Shown one piece after another: positions 22,501 to 34,100 of a stretch of DNA of 64,000 nt. Origin of the DNA: Zychaea mexicana (Eukaryota > Mucoromycota > Mucoromycetes > Mucorales > Lichtheimiaceae). A program made the translations under genes and the position numbers. Positions within the stretch are counted from its first letter, which is position 1, and each line of letters begins with the position of its first letter. The stretch covers positions 124,001 through 188,000 of the forward strand of contig NW_026516664.1 of assembly GCF_025766255.1 (NCBI RefSeq). Reading direction: 5' to 3'. Below the pieces are notes generated by a model. That model ran no database searches and had not been told where the DNA came from. It saw only the letters and a list, made by a program, of their open reading frames with translations.

Positions 22501-25302
22501 AATTCGCGCATTCCAGCGGCGTCGCCTTGAGAAGCTGCCCGTCTGAGCCAATAAAGTGCTTCTTGTTCTTGTCCCGAATCAGTGGCCAACATGAGTTTTG
22601 CCAATTGCACCATGGCGACGACCAGACCTTGCGATGCTGCCCGTTCAAAGAGATTGGCTGCCTTGTCACTGTCAATCTCGGTAATGGGTGGAATGGCCTT
22701 TGCATAATAGAGCCCGAGACTGTACTGGGCAGTCCTGTGTCCAGCATCGGCTGCCTTGACGTACCATTCGAAGGCTTTTGCGGGATTGCGTTTGATGAGA
22801 ACAACAGGCGGTTCGGACACGCCATTGGCCAACAAAAGAGCAACCTGAAACTGACCGTCGGTGTCGCCGTTTGTAGCTGCTTTTTCGTAATATTCGAACG
22901 CTTTCAAGATATTGGGTTGGACAAATACGCCTTCTTCGTAGCATGCTGCAACCCAGTAATACGCGTCGACAAAGTGATCGCAGTCGGCCAGTGTGATCAA
23001 CTCGTTAAACGCCCACGCTATTTTCTTTTCGATGCCGCCCCAGCCCTGAAGTCGGTAGCGGGCGACCATGAGTCGTGCTGTGTTGCGTTGCTGGATCAGC
23101 TCGATATTTAGTTCGTTATCTCCGGATAGGGATGCGTTGGCGACCTTTTCGAACCAGGGAAATGCTTGTGCACGCCGTCCGATGCGTTGTAAGAGCTCTG
23201 CAAGTGACAGCTGTGCAGCCACAGACCCTGCATTGGCAGCCTTTTCGTAAAGCTGGAGTGCGTTTTTAAGATCCATGATGCAGCCTCGACCGTGCTCGTT
23301 TTGTTCGGCCAATAGACCCATTGCACGGATATCTCCTTGTAGTGCGGCTTTGTTGTAGAGCACATGTGCCTTGACTTCGTCCTTGGGCGTACCGATGCCC
23401 CGTGCGTGCATTAGACCGAGTGCGCGCTGGGCAGGAGCATAACCAGCGTTCGCTGAAACAGTCAAGTGTTGGACAGCGCGCGCCGCGTCCATGGCCAGGC
23501 CCAGATCGCCCATCCGGTAGTTGATACCAACAAGATAGTGTGCGAGCGCGAGGTCACGATCGGCTGTAGCGGTTGCTGCCGCCCGTTGGTAGTATGCCAT
23601 GGCTCGTAAGTTGTCCTGTGCTTCCTCGTAGAAAGAACCCAGTCGTAACAGCGCTCGTGCATTATTCTTGTTGAAGAGCACAAGAAGAAAGAAAGAAGAG
23701 GGAAAAAAAGAAGAGGAAACAAAAACAAGAAACAAAAAGTAAGTAAAAAAAAACAACAAAGCTAAAAGTGAGACTTCAAATGAGAAAGGGAGAGAAGAAC
23801 AATGGATCCACTCCCATTCAAGGAAATCCCGAAATGAGGGGGTTGTTTTTGTTTGTTTCAATTTTTACATTTACCTGTTCAGCGGACAGTTCCAGCCACT
23901 GTACGCCTTGTGCGGGCTCGTTCACATGGTCGATTAATAACAGACCTAGGGCTGCCTGTGCATCAGCATTGCCTTGTTCGGCCGAGCTGGTATACCACTT
24001 TGTTGCATGCGACAGGCTGGGCTGCTTGAGGGCAATGCCGTGGTGGTAGTAGAGACCCAACATGTACTGGCCCATGGAGCTGCCTTGTATCGCACTCTTA
24101 TGAAAGTATTTGAAAGCCTCTGCCTGTCTTGAAGGCGAAGAGAAAGACGCTGACGAAGCAGCAACAAGCACGCCCATTCTGTAATAGGCAAAGGCGATCA
24201 TTCGAGTAGCAGTAGCAGTAGCAGTAATAGTAGTCGTGTCTGTGCCTGTTGCCTTTTTGTACCACTTGAATGCCCGCTGTGGATCGGGCTGTCGGTTCGG
24301 TGTCAGGCCATAATCAAAACAGACGGCGAGCGGCGCATATGCTTCCGGTGTGTTTTGCTTGGCAAGTCGCTCCAGTTCCTGAAAGCCTTGGTCGATCTTT
24401 GGTTCTGTGCCAAAACCATGCACTTTGCACTGTGCTACCCAAACGCGCGCCATTTTTGAGGATGCATCGTTCACGTGACTCGAATACATTTCGGTTTCTG
24501 TGGTGCAACTAGTAAAAGTGTAATACGAGGAGGATGATGACGACGACGCATGTCGTACATCCGAATCTTGGGGTGAGGTATGCTGTAGATCTGTGCTCGA
24601 TAGTAATGATGATGATCCGTTAGTAGCAACAGTAAGTGTGCTAGAAGGTGTAATGACGCTGCTTACTCCACCGCCACTTCCTCCGCCGGTAATAACTGCC
24701 GACTCGTGCCCCAGCTTGGAATGACATGAAGATAGTGAGGAAAGTGGACTTATTGCTGAAGATGATGTGCTGGCTGCAACAGAAAATAAAGCTGTGGCGA
24801 GCGATTCACTGGACGATACAGTTGCAGTTGAATAACAGGATATCCGTTTATCAGCAGCACTACTACTATTACTGCTACTAAAGCCCTGCAGCTGCTCGCT
24901 TGTTGGACATGTGGATGGCGGTAAAAGTTCGGAAACCTTCTTTTCGCTCAGGTGGCGTTTTACTAGACGATAGGAGGCTTCCTGGACATTGGTGTACAGC
25001 TGAATCGATCGGCGGGTCTGCTGCTGTTTTGGTTGTTGTTGTTGTTGTTGCTGGTTATGCTTACTGCTGCTACTAGCACTACCTCCACTATTACTACTAG
25101 TTGGCGACGACTTGTTGTAACCACGGCTACTACCATGATGATGTTGGTTCTTGCTTGTATCACTGCTTTTAATGTTTCGATGACGATGGTTCGATGTCGA
25201 TGCAGTGGGCGACTTCTTCTTCGAGAGCATATAAATCTCGCTCTCAACATGAGAGATAGAGGTGCTTGTCGATTTCTGAGGATGACTTTGCTGTGCACCC
25301 AT
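19538..25302 (-). CDS. giant Sel1-like-repeat protein, about 1,700 residues
   Basis: Six exons join in consistent phase: 23875-25302, about 22268-23666, about 21943-22183, about 21595-21857, about 19722-21505, and 19538-19650. The start at 25302 (MGAQQSH) fits an N-myristoylation signal. The first roughly 300 residues are Ser/Gln/His-rich and disordered. From about residue 300 onward there is an almost unbroken array of roughly 36-residue Sel1-like repeats (forms such as AQYMLGLYYHHG, AKYELAYILWRKREY, AFKWYKKA), which build a solenoid for protein-protein contact. The C-terminus is a Ser-rich tail. Fungal Sel1 proteins include the Chs4/Skt5 chitin synthase activators and ERAD Sel1/Hrd3; this one has neither a CaaX box nor an ER signal and TM segment, so it is probably a distinct scaffold. 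One-gene status rests on exon phases and uninterrupted repeats. Confidence 0.85.
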
Positions 25303-26559
25303 GGTATCTGACAACGACTGGTATGCTTAACGACAATGTTTATGTTTTTGTTGTTCAGATGCAATGCAATGCAGACGATTTAAAAACAGGAACAGGAAGA
25401 GAGATGAAGAGTGAGTAAGAGAGGAATATATAAAGAGGAAGAAAGAAAGAAAGAAAGAACCAAGAAAGACTTCATAGAAGAAAGAGAGAAATATGTGGAT
25501 TGAACGTCAAAGCTATATATAGCTATTGTTTGAGAGTGTTTCTTTTGTCGCTTAGCCAAAAGACGACACACCATATCATCCAAGAAAGCGACTCTTATGA
25601 TGGGTCAACTGGTTTCATTTTGCGTGACGAAAAAAAAAGGTAAAACCTACTGGGCGTAAAAGTTTTGCGTGTGTGCTTGATCACGCATCAAAATGCATAG
25701 ATTGGAATCCTCTGTGAGAGAATCTTGCTGTATTTTTACAATTCCGCAGCCATCATTCCTCAACAGCAGACCATTGAATGTCCACAAGCACATGATGGTA
25801 GAATATGCGCTGTATAACTGGCTCTCTTTGCATTCGAAGCACAACAGGCAGCGCAGTAATAGACGCCGATTAATGGAAGAAGAGCGCACCTAATAAATTG
25901 GCTGCAGATAATTGAATAGCATATCTTTGTCATTCACTTTTGAGTCGTACTGCATGTAGTCATGTGGGAAGAAGGTTTGCGTGTGCTTGGTGGAAGTGTC
26001 CAACTGGTGAATGTTTTCAGCCTTGTGCGCCGCTTCTTTCAAAAAAGTAAGTTTGCATGTATCATCCTTGGCACCTATCACTTACTCAATCACATACACT
26101 CGGACAATCTATTTAACCGAATTCTCCCCCATCCCTCTATTTCGCAGTCTTCTTTGCTTTAAAAAAATATTTTTTCTTACAAGTGTGTTGACTTTTTTGA
26201 TTTTTCTCTTTCTTCTCTCTCTCTTCTCTCTTTTTCTTCTGGTCGGTTGACAATTTTTCTTCCACACATTACTCTTGCTTAAGCCCCCATCCTCCCAAGC
26301 TGCATTTTCGCAATCACACCCAATCTCTACAAAAACAACAAAGTCTCGACTTGTTCATGTTTTGTTCATCACTGGACTGGAACGAATATTCCCAGCAGCA
26401 GCAGCAAGACAGTATAGAGCAGTACAACTTACAACACTTTCTCAAAGTTAAAAAGAAGGCCTTTCTTACCATTTCCTAAAGCCAGCCAATCCGCACTTTT
26501 TACAATTTTTCCACCCTCTCCAATTATTCCCCCAAGTTATTCTTTTTTAAAAAGCAACA
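25303..26559. other. divergent intergenic region (Sel1 protein / eIF5)
   Basis: This spacer separates two genes transcribed away from each other, so it should hold both promoters. A GAAAGAAA tract (about 25440-25460) lies on the Sel1-gene side. A long pyrimidine-rich stretch (about 26160-26260) and CT-rich leader sequence occur upstream of the eIF5 ATG, as is usual for highly expressed fungal genes. No coding frame in it is supported. Confidence 0.5.
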
Positions 26560-27950
26560 ATGGCAGCAGCAATCAACGTTCGACGTGACGTCAAAGATTC
26601 CTATTACCGCTACAAGATGCCTCGCCTTATTGCAAAGGTAATAATACAATTTTCTTAATTATTCCATGATGTTCTATTGCAATAAATAAAAAAATAGAGG
26701 AACCTAATTTTTTTTATATTTCTTTTTAGGTTGAAGGTAGAGGCAATGGTATTAAAACTGTTATTCCCAACATGGCAGAAATTGCACGCGCTTTGTCCCG
26801 TCCTCCTTCGTATCCCACAAAGTTCTTTGGATTCGAATTGGGCGCACAGGTCAAGTGCGACGACAAGAATGAACGCTACATCGTAAATGGTGAACACGAC
26901 GCTGAGAAGCTCCAGTCGACCCTGGATGGCTTTATTTCAAAGTTTGTGTTGTGCCCTTCGTGCCAGAACCCTGAAACAGACTTTGTAAGTTGCATTTTCC
27001 TTTTACACTATGAATTGAAGTCAAATAACCGATGCTTATGGATTGGAATGACTCAACATTTATCTTTATGATGTTGCTGCGGATAGGTTATCAAGGGTGA
27101 CGTGATCCACATGGACTGCAAGGCCTGTGGCGCACGCAACCTGGGCGACAACCGCCACAAGCTGGCCGCCTTTATTGTCAAGAACCCTCCTGCATCAGAA
27201 TCCAAGAAGCAGCGCAAGCAGCGCAAAGCTGCAACAGCTCAAGCCAATGGCACCAATGAAGACGGCATGCCAGACTCGCCTGTGCAAGAAGACGGTGACG
27301 ATGTGGCTGGCTCCGACGACGATCTGATCACACAGCGCATCAACAAGGAGGCTGCTGGCCTTAAACTCGAGAGCAAGCTTGCGCAAGAAGATTGGTCTGA
27401 GGATACAAGCGAACGAGCTGTGGCTGAGCGTCTCAGAGAACTGACCGTCGACGGCATAATGGGCGATGACGACGACGATGCCAACAAGTACGAACAATTC
27501 GGCGTGTGGCTTGAAGAGCAAGGGGATCCCAGCGACCAAGACATCATCGCCAAGGCCGAAGAATTGGGCGTCTTGGGCAAGTACAAAGCTTGCCAGGTGC
27601 TGATCCAGTGCGTTTTCGATGATAACGTTGCCGTGCAGATTCCCAAGCGTGAAAAGCTTTTGCGCAAGTTTGTGACGGGCGAAAAGCATCAAAAGGCCGT
27701 GCTGGGTGGCATCGAGCGTCTGGTTGGTCTGGAGCACAAGGACAAGTTGTTGAAGAAGGTGCCCACAATCTTGATGAAGCTTTATGAGACCGAATTGCTC
27801 GAAGACGACGTGTACCTCAAGTGGGGCGAGAAGCCTTCCAAGCGTTATGTTGACAAGGAGGTTTCCAAGGAAGTCAAGAAGGCAGCCAAGCCATTCTTGG
27901 AATGGGTGGCTAATGCCGAAGAAGAGTCGTCTGAGGAGGAATCGGATTAG
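26560..27950 (+). CDS. TIF5: translation initiation factor eIF5
   Basis: eIF5 is the GTPase-activating protein for eIF2 in the 43S/48S pre-initiation complex. Three exons: 26560-26637, 26730-26984 and 27087-27950, with standard GT/AG introns and continuous phase. The N-terminal domain contains the invariant opening region with RYKMPRL and [10 protein letters not shown]; the Arg at about residue 15 corresponds to the known GAP arginine finger. A C2-C2 zinc ribbon follows (CPSC...CKACG). A charged linker leads into the C-terminal MIF4G-like W2 domain with its aromatic/acidic boxes ([32 protein letters not shown]). Length, about 398 residues, is normal for fungi. The start context (AACAATGG) and the CT-rich leader support this ATG. 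Confidence 0.96.
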
Positions 27951-28700
27951 TTAGCAGTAGCAGCAGTTAGCCTTTCTGAGATTATATTGTGTGCATGAGC
28001 CTCGTACATTAAGAAAGATATTGGAAATAAAAAAAAACCATGGTTCTATATTGCGAATTATATTGTTTCTTTTTGCTTTTTCTTTCAGGCTCGTAAGGAG
28101 TAGTCGGCGAATGAGTGGTAAAAACCCCAGGGGTCGGATGGGCAAGCCTGGTAAACGTATCTGGAGAGAGCAGTAGAGGATAAATATTAGCGTCATTAGA
28201 ATTTTTTAGACGTACCTTAGAGACAACCTAGAAAGAAGATAAAAGTAATAGCATTACCATGAGCTTGTCATTAGGAGCAGCTTAGAAAGGGGTAGGAAAG
28301 TGGAGCAATGATCGAAGGGAAGGACGGAGGGAGGAGTCAATCTGATCTTTACACTCAATTATACACATCGTCGACTACTGGTACTGCTTCTCTGCTTTTA
28401 ACTATTGTCAAATTGAAATGTATGGCAAATCTCCTTGTTCATTCAACAACGTGCAGCAGCTCATGCAGCCACTTTATGTCTGGGCAGTGCTGAACAAGGG
28501 GGGAAGATGGGGAGAATACGAGTAAGCTTTTATAGATGCAGTTATGGTATATGTGGAGCGTGTCTATTTATTAATGTCTCAGCGTGCATATCCGCTCTTC
28601 TTTTTCTCTTTCTCGTACCAGAAAAACCTTCTTCTTTCTCTCTCTCTCTTTTCAAATTCTCTATCTTTTTCGCATCTACACTTTATAGTATTCACACACC
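27951..28700. other. eIF5 3' region and upstream region of the next gene
   Basis: No supported gene. A CT-rich leader (TCTCTCTC and TTTCTC tracts, about 28590-28660) directly precedes the ATG at 28701, similar to the leaders of other genes in this window. Confidence 0.5.
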
Positions 28701-30323
28701 ATGGGTCTGTTGCGTTTCTCGCGGAAGGACAAACCGTCAGCAACTACGAGCACAACGACTTCATCAGTATCAACGTCCGGACGCTTCGAAATCCCATCCC
28801 CTGTCAGCAGCAATAAGGACACCAGCAGACAGCAAAAGACAGTCAGCCGAGACTTTTTCAGCAACAGCGCGTTCAGAGCCATTATTGGTGAGCGCGGCAG
28901 CTTGATGGATGACATTTACAGCGAATTACAATTCGACTTGCAGGGGAGTAGTAGAAAGCCTATTATACCGTGTTCCTCAGCTTCGACATCAACAGCAGCC
29001 TTTGAAAATACAAAACCAACACTTGTTGCCAGCAAAAGCGCCGCTTTACCCAGACACCGAATCAACAGGAGTAATAGCAATAACACGAGTTCTCAAGGCT
29101 TCCTTGAGCAAAATTATATGGAAGCAAATAGTCGTCGCCAGCAGCTACATCATAACCATGCAAACCCTGGATCTTCTAATAATAGAATGACACCAGCAGC
29201 ACCACCACAACCCTTTGCGCGCCCGGACGTGTGGGATGTCGATCATCAAACGAGGAGAAAGAGCAAGCAGCATTACTATAATTTCCAGGTAAGCATAAGA
29301 GAGAAAATGTACATTTCTACTTTAAGAAAAACTAACAGTAGCACTTTTTCTTAGTCGGATATTCTGCCACCACCAGTCTCACAGCGGATGCAAAAAAAAG
29401 AAAAACATCAAGCATCTAGACGATCGCGATCTGTGCCGGGCAGCGGCCGTCAAATTCCTGTCATTAATGAGCCAACCACGGCTTCTGCCGAGCCTTCCGC
29501 ACAACGACAGCAGCAGCACAAGCAGCCAATGCAGAACTGTGCAACACAAAAATGCGACTTGCTGCAACCAGGCAACGCACTGCATGTGCATCTACCGCCA
29601 ACTCCACCACCTGATGCCGAAGAAGAAGACGAAGAAGCAACAACGAACCATGGTCACCATGGCAACAGCAACTGTCACTGTAGAAACAACCATCACTATG
29701 ACAACCATCACCATCATCACTGCCATCAACATAGCAACGACAACTGTCATCACCAACCTCCTACCACTCCTTCATCATGTCCACATAGTCATCATAATCA
29801 TCATCATTGTACTGCTAACCACCATCACCACCCTACCATGGACAGGTATGTAGGAGAATCAAAGAAACTAAAAGTTTTGTTATATTTTGATTGAACTAAT
29901 TTTTTTTTTAGTTATTCACCGTGCATGGCTCACCATACGTGTCCGAATCGACCGTTACAGCAACCTTATCACAATCAACATCATTGCCAACACTATAACC
30001 ATTGTATCCACCACAATCATTGTATGCACAACCACCACCACCACCATCATTATCATCATCATCATCACTGTTGTTGTAACGTTTACTCCCCGCCTCCTCC
30101 TCCTTGTCACCCTTGTCACCATCATCAAACCCAGCACAACCACCAAGGTCCACAACACCACGATGTTCGGCGATCAGCATCAGCTGTTGTACTTCCTAGC
30201 CATTCCAATCCTGCTTTAAAACCATCGTCGATGACGACTCGTAAAGGAAAATATCGAGTAGTCCAAAATGAAAACAGCAACAATGCAGGACATTGTTGCA
30301 ACAAGAACAAGAACACCCAATAA
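28701..30323 (+). CDS. histidine/cysteine-rich low-complexity protein
   Basis: I recognise no named family. Three exons in phase, 28701-29288, 29355-29845 and 29912-30323, give about 496 residues. The N-terminal half is Ser/Thr-rich and basic (MGLLRFSRKDK; GERGSLMDDIYSELQFDL may be a short conserved motif). A small Pro-rich acidic segment (PPTPPPDAEEEDEE) precedes two large blocks dominated by His with interspersed Cys, Asn and Pro (HHYDNHHHHHCHQHSND; HNHHHHHHYHHHHHCCCN). These blocks could bind Zn, Cu or Ni, or act as a condensate or nuclear-speckle targeting tract, as His runs do in some kinases; both are inference. The tail is basic (TTRKGKYRVVQNE). The His blocks are encoded by CAC/CAT repeats, so length polymorphism is expected. 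Confidence 0.7.
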
Positions 30324-31124
30324 TAATACTACTAGTGCCCAGCAGCAATTATTTTAAAGGGGGTTGGGCATGCTAGATGCCAGTAATACGAGGCTAGAAG
30401 ATTGTACTATAAAATATTACACACAGAGACTGTATCATCTACCCATAAGAAGGTGCCATCCCTCCTCCTCCTGCTCTTCCCCCCTCTTTGAGTTAATTAA
30501 TCATATATGCTAAAAAAGAAACAATAAAAAATAAAGAAGGGCAAGACCCGAGCACACACACATCACGCACGACATATTACCATGTTTATCAACTCCTACC
30601 TCAGTAATAGCAGTCCGATAGTGGTCAGTTACTGGCAGTTTCGTAGGCTGCTGCTGCTGCTGCTGTTGCTGCTTTTTTTAAATACTGTATGTGATATAAT
30701 CCAGACAAAATGATCCCATTAACATTTCTGGGTTACACACGCACACACATACACTATTTTTAACATCTTGGACTCCGGAACTGGGTGGGGTTTCCTCGCA
30801 ATCCAAATATGTCTTTTCGTATCAAAAAATAAACCTTTTTTTTCTCTTTAGCTCTTCCGCCCTTCTCTCCCCCGTCCCAATCCGCGCCCCTTTTCTTCTT
30901 TTTTTTTTCTTTTCGTCGTCTTCTTCTTCTTGCTTCCTCTTTCCCTCTCACCTTCTTTTTTTCTTTATAGACCCTCTTCACACTTCTCTTTGCACACACA
31001 CATACCATCCAACAAAGAAGAGAAAAAGCATCCTTCCCCCCAAAAAAAGAGAACAAGCCATATATCTACTCTTTATGTCCTTATAAACAAACAACAACTC
31101 AACTCTATACTTATATAACATAAA
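30324..31124. other. intergenic region, chitin synthase promoter
   Basis: No gene supported. There is a CTG repeat (about 30650-30670), a TTTTCTTC-rich polypyrimidine tract (about 30890-30965) and an A-rich leader immediately before the ATG at 31125. Confidence 0.5.
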
Positions 31125-34100
31125 ATGGGTAAACAGAAAAGAGACGCCAAGGCGGATCTGACGACACTATCCAACTTGACCGACGATAATGTGGTGGGAT
31201 GCCTTCGCGCACGATACGAAACGTACCAAATATATACCCGTCTAGGCACGCATCAGCTCGTCTCCATCAATGCATATAAACCGTTAGCGTTAAACGACGA
31301 TCAGACCGGTCTTGAATATGTCGCAGCCTACAAAGACACCGCCCAACCACAGCAACAACAACAACAACAACAGCCACACATTTTCGACCTTGTGAATCGA
31401 GCGTATTTCTACATGCGCCGTACCGGTAATGATCAAGGAATTCTGGTAGTGTAAGTATGACCTCTTTTTGTATAAAAACCAAACAAAGAAAGATGACAAA
31501 AATTAGTTACAACAACATAACAACGAAATAACCCAAATGTTTTCTTTGCTCTGCTCTCTTTCTCTCATGAACGGTATGACAGTGGTGAATCGGGCAGTGG
31601 CAAGACCCAGATCCGAAATTTGATTATCCGCCATTTGGTGCGACTGAGCAGCCATAAAAAGGAAACCAAGGTTCAAGCTCAACTTGTGCATTCGCAAGCC
31701 ATTCTCGACTGCTTTGGCAGCGCTGCCACCCACCAAAACAAGGATGCATCGCGCTACGGCTACTACGCTGAGGTCCAGTTCAGCGAGCGAGGCCGCATGA
31801 TTGGCGCCAAAATAATCCACCATTTTCTTGAAAAGTCGCGCCTGACTTCATCGTCCGACGCCAATTTCCAGGTATTTTACCATCTCGTCCGCGGCGCTTC
31901 CGACGACGAGCGCCAGCAACTGCAGCTTCAAGACGAATTCAACTACTTGCGCCACTACCAGCAGAGGGTGTCCGAACAGGACAACCTCGTGGATCTGAAA
32001 TCTGCCTTGAAACTCGCCGGCTTCCGTCGCGAACATATTTCCCGCATCCTGCAGCTCCTGGCAGCCATTCTGCATCTCGGCAACCTGTCATTCGTTGACC
32101 CTGGCGGTGTCAATAACCAAGACGCCGCCTATGTCAAAAACACAGACATTCTGGACCTCGTCGCAGACTTTTTGGGTGTCGATCCGCGTGCTTTGGAGAA
32201 CGTGCTGGTGTTCAAGACCGCCATGATCCGTAAGGATGTCACGACACTCATCCTCAATGCAGAGCAGGCCTCGCTGCAGCGGGACGAGTTGGCACGCACC
32301 CTTTACTCGCTTTTGTTTGCCTGGATTGTCGAGCGAGTCAACAGCAAGCTGTGCGCCGAAAAATTCAACAGTTTTATCGGTATTGTGGATTTACCTGGCT
32401 ATACGCAACCTCCCGCACAGCAGCAGCAGGCGAGCAAGTTCCATTCGTTGGTGGTCAATCTAGCAGCGGAACGTATCCACGGATTCATGACCAGCCAACT
32501 CTTTGCAACAGACGTGTACGACCAAGAAGGCATTTCGGTGCCACATGTCACACCGCGCTACCAGGCTGCCAATGTCCATGACTTCCTCTACCGGCCGTCA
32601 CGTGGCGTGTGCTCCCTCGTCCACAGCATGTCCGAAAATGTGCGCAAGGGCAAGAAGCAATTAACGGATGCCGACCTTGTCGACTCGCTCATCAAGTACA
32701 ACAGCAACAGCGCGTATTTCTCATCGTCCAATGCACCTGGCAGCCAGCAGCGACAGTTTGCTATCCAGCATTTCCAGGGCAACGTCACGTACGATCCCAA
32801 CGGCTTCCTGGAGGCCAACAGTGACCAGGTCTTGGTCGACTTTGTGTCCCTGTTTCGCGGCGGTCCGGGTATGCCCGCCTCCTGGAATGCCTTTTTGGTT
32901 GAATTGTGGGACAAGAATTTGGCAACACAGAGCCACCCCAAGGACCAGGATGCGGTCGTGTCGGCCCAGCAGAAGCCCATGCGTCAGCCATCCATGCGTC
33001 AAAGCGTACGAAGAACCGCCAAACAGCAACAGCAGCAACAAAAGGAAGAAGCTGCCACCAGTGTCCTTGGCAATCTTCAAGTCTCCATGGACGAGCTGTT
33101 TGGTACACTCGAAGAAGCCAAGATATGGACCGTCTACTGTTTGCGGCCCAACGAGTCTCAGACTGCTGCTCAAGCCGATTCTCGATGTCTTTCACGGCAA
33201 GTCGCAGCCTTTGGCCTGGCTGATGTCGCTCAACAGACTGCAGCGCAGTATGGCGTTGCGTATACCCATGAAGAGTTCTTGGAGCGATATGCTGCCGTTC
33301 TCAACGGTGAACCAGATCGATTACCACGCGCTCAAACTGAATCGGTTGTACAACAGATGGGTTGGACAGCTACTGATGCAGCTGTCGGATCCACAAAGGT
33401 AATTTAAAAATAATTTTTGGAGAGAAAATGAACTTTATGCACTGATAAATGAACGTTGGTTTCTCAGATCTTTTTAGGCGATGCTGCATGGCGTGTGATG
33501 GAAGACCAGCTGCGGGTGCTGGAAAAAGATGAACAACGACGCAACAAGGATGCAAGCAAAGTTGCGGCAGGAGGAGCTATAGCAGGAGCAGGAGCAGCGG
33601 CAGCCATGGAGGACGATGAGCTCATGTACGATGACACACCACCAATGACGCGCGATGGCCACGACCCCGAAGAGTCACTCTTGCAGCGTGACATGTCGCG
33701 CCAGTCTGGCTCAGATTTTAACCTCATGGGCCCTACCGGTCTGCCCCCACCGCCTGTGGGTCGGTTCCAGCAACAAGACGATCAGCGCTCGTTCTATTCC
33801 GACGACGAATACTACTACCATGACAACTCAAGCCGCGGAGGAGGTGGTTACCGAGACCACGACGACTCTGTGTACGGTTCCGAATCGTATGGCCAGGAAA
33901 ACATGATGCTGCGACCTACGGCACCGGTCATGGAAAAGGAAAACCTGGACGAAACCGAAGAAGATGAATCACAGCAGTCGGGCCAACGCAAGAGATGGTT
34001 GTTTTTCGTGTGGGCAGTGACGTGGTGGATCCCATCCAAGTTTTTGATCTGGTGCGGCCGCATGAAGCGCAAGGATGTCCGCATTGCGTGGCGCGAAAAG

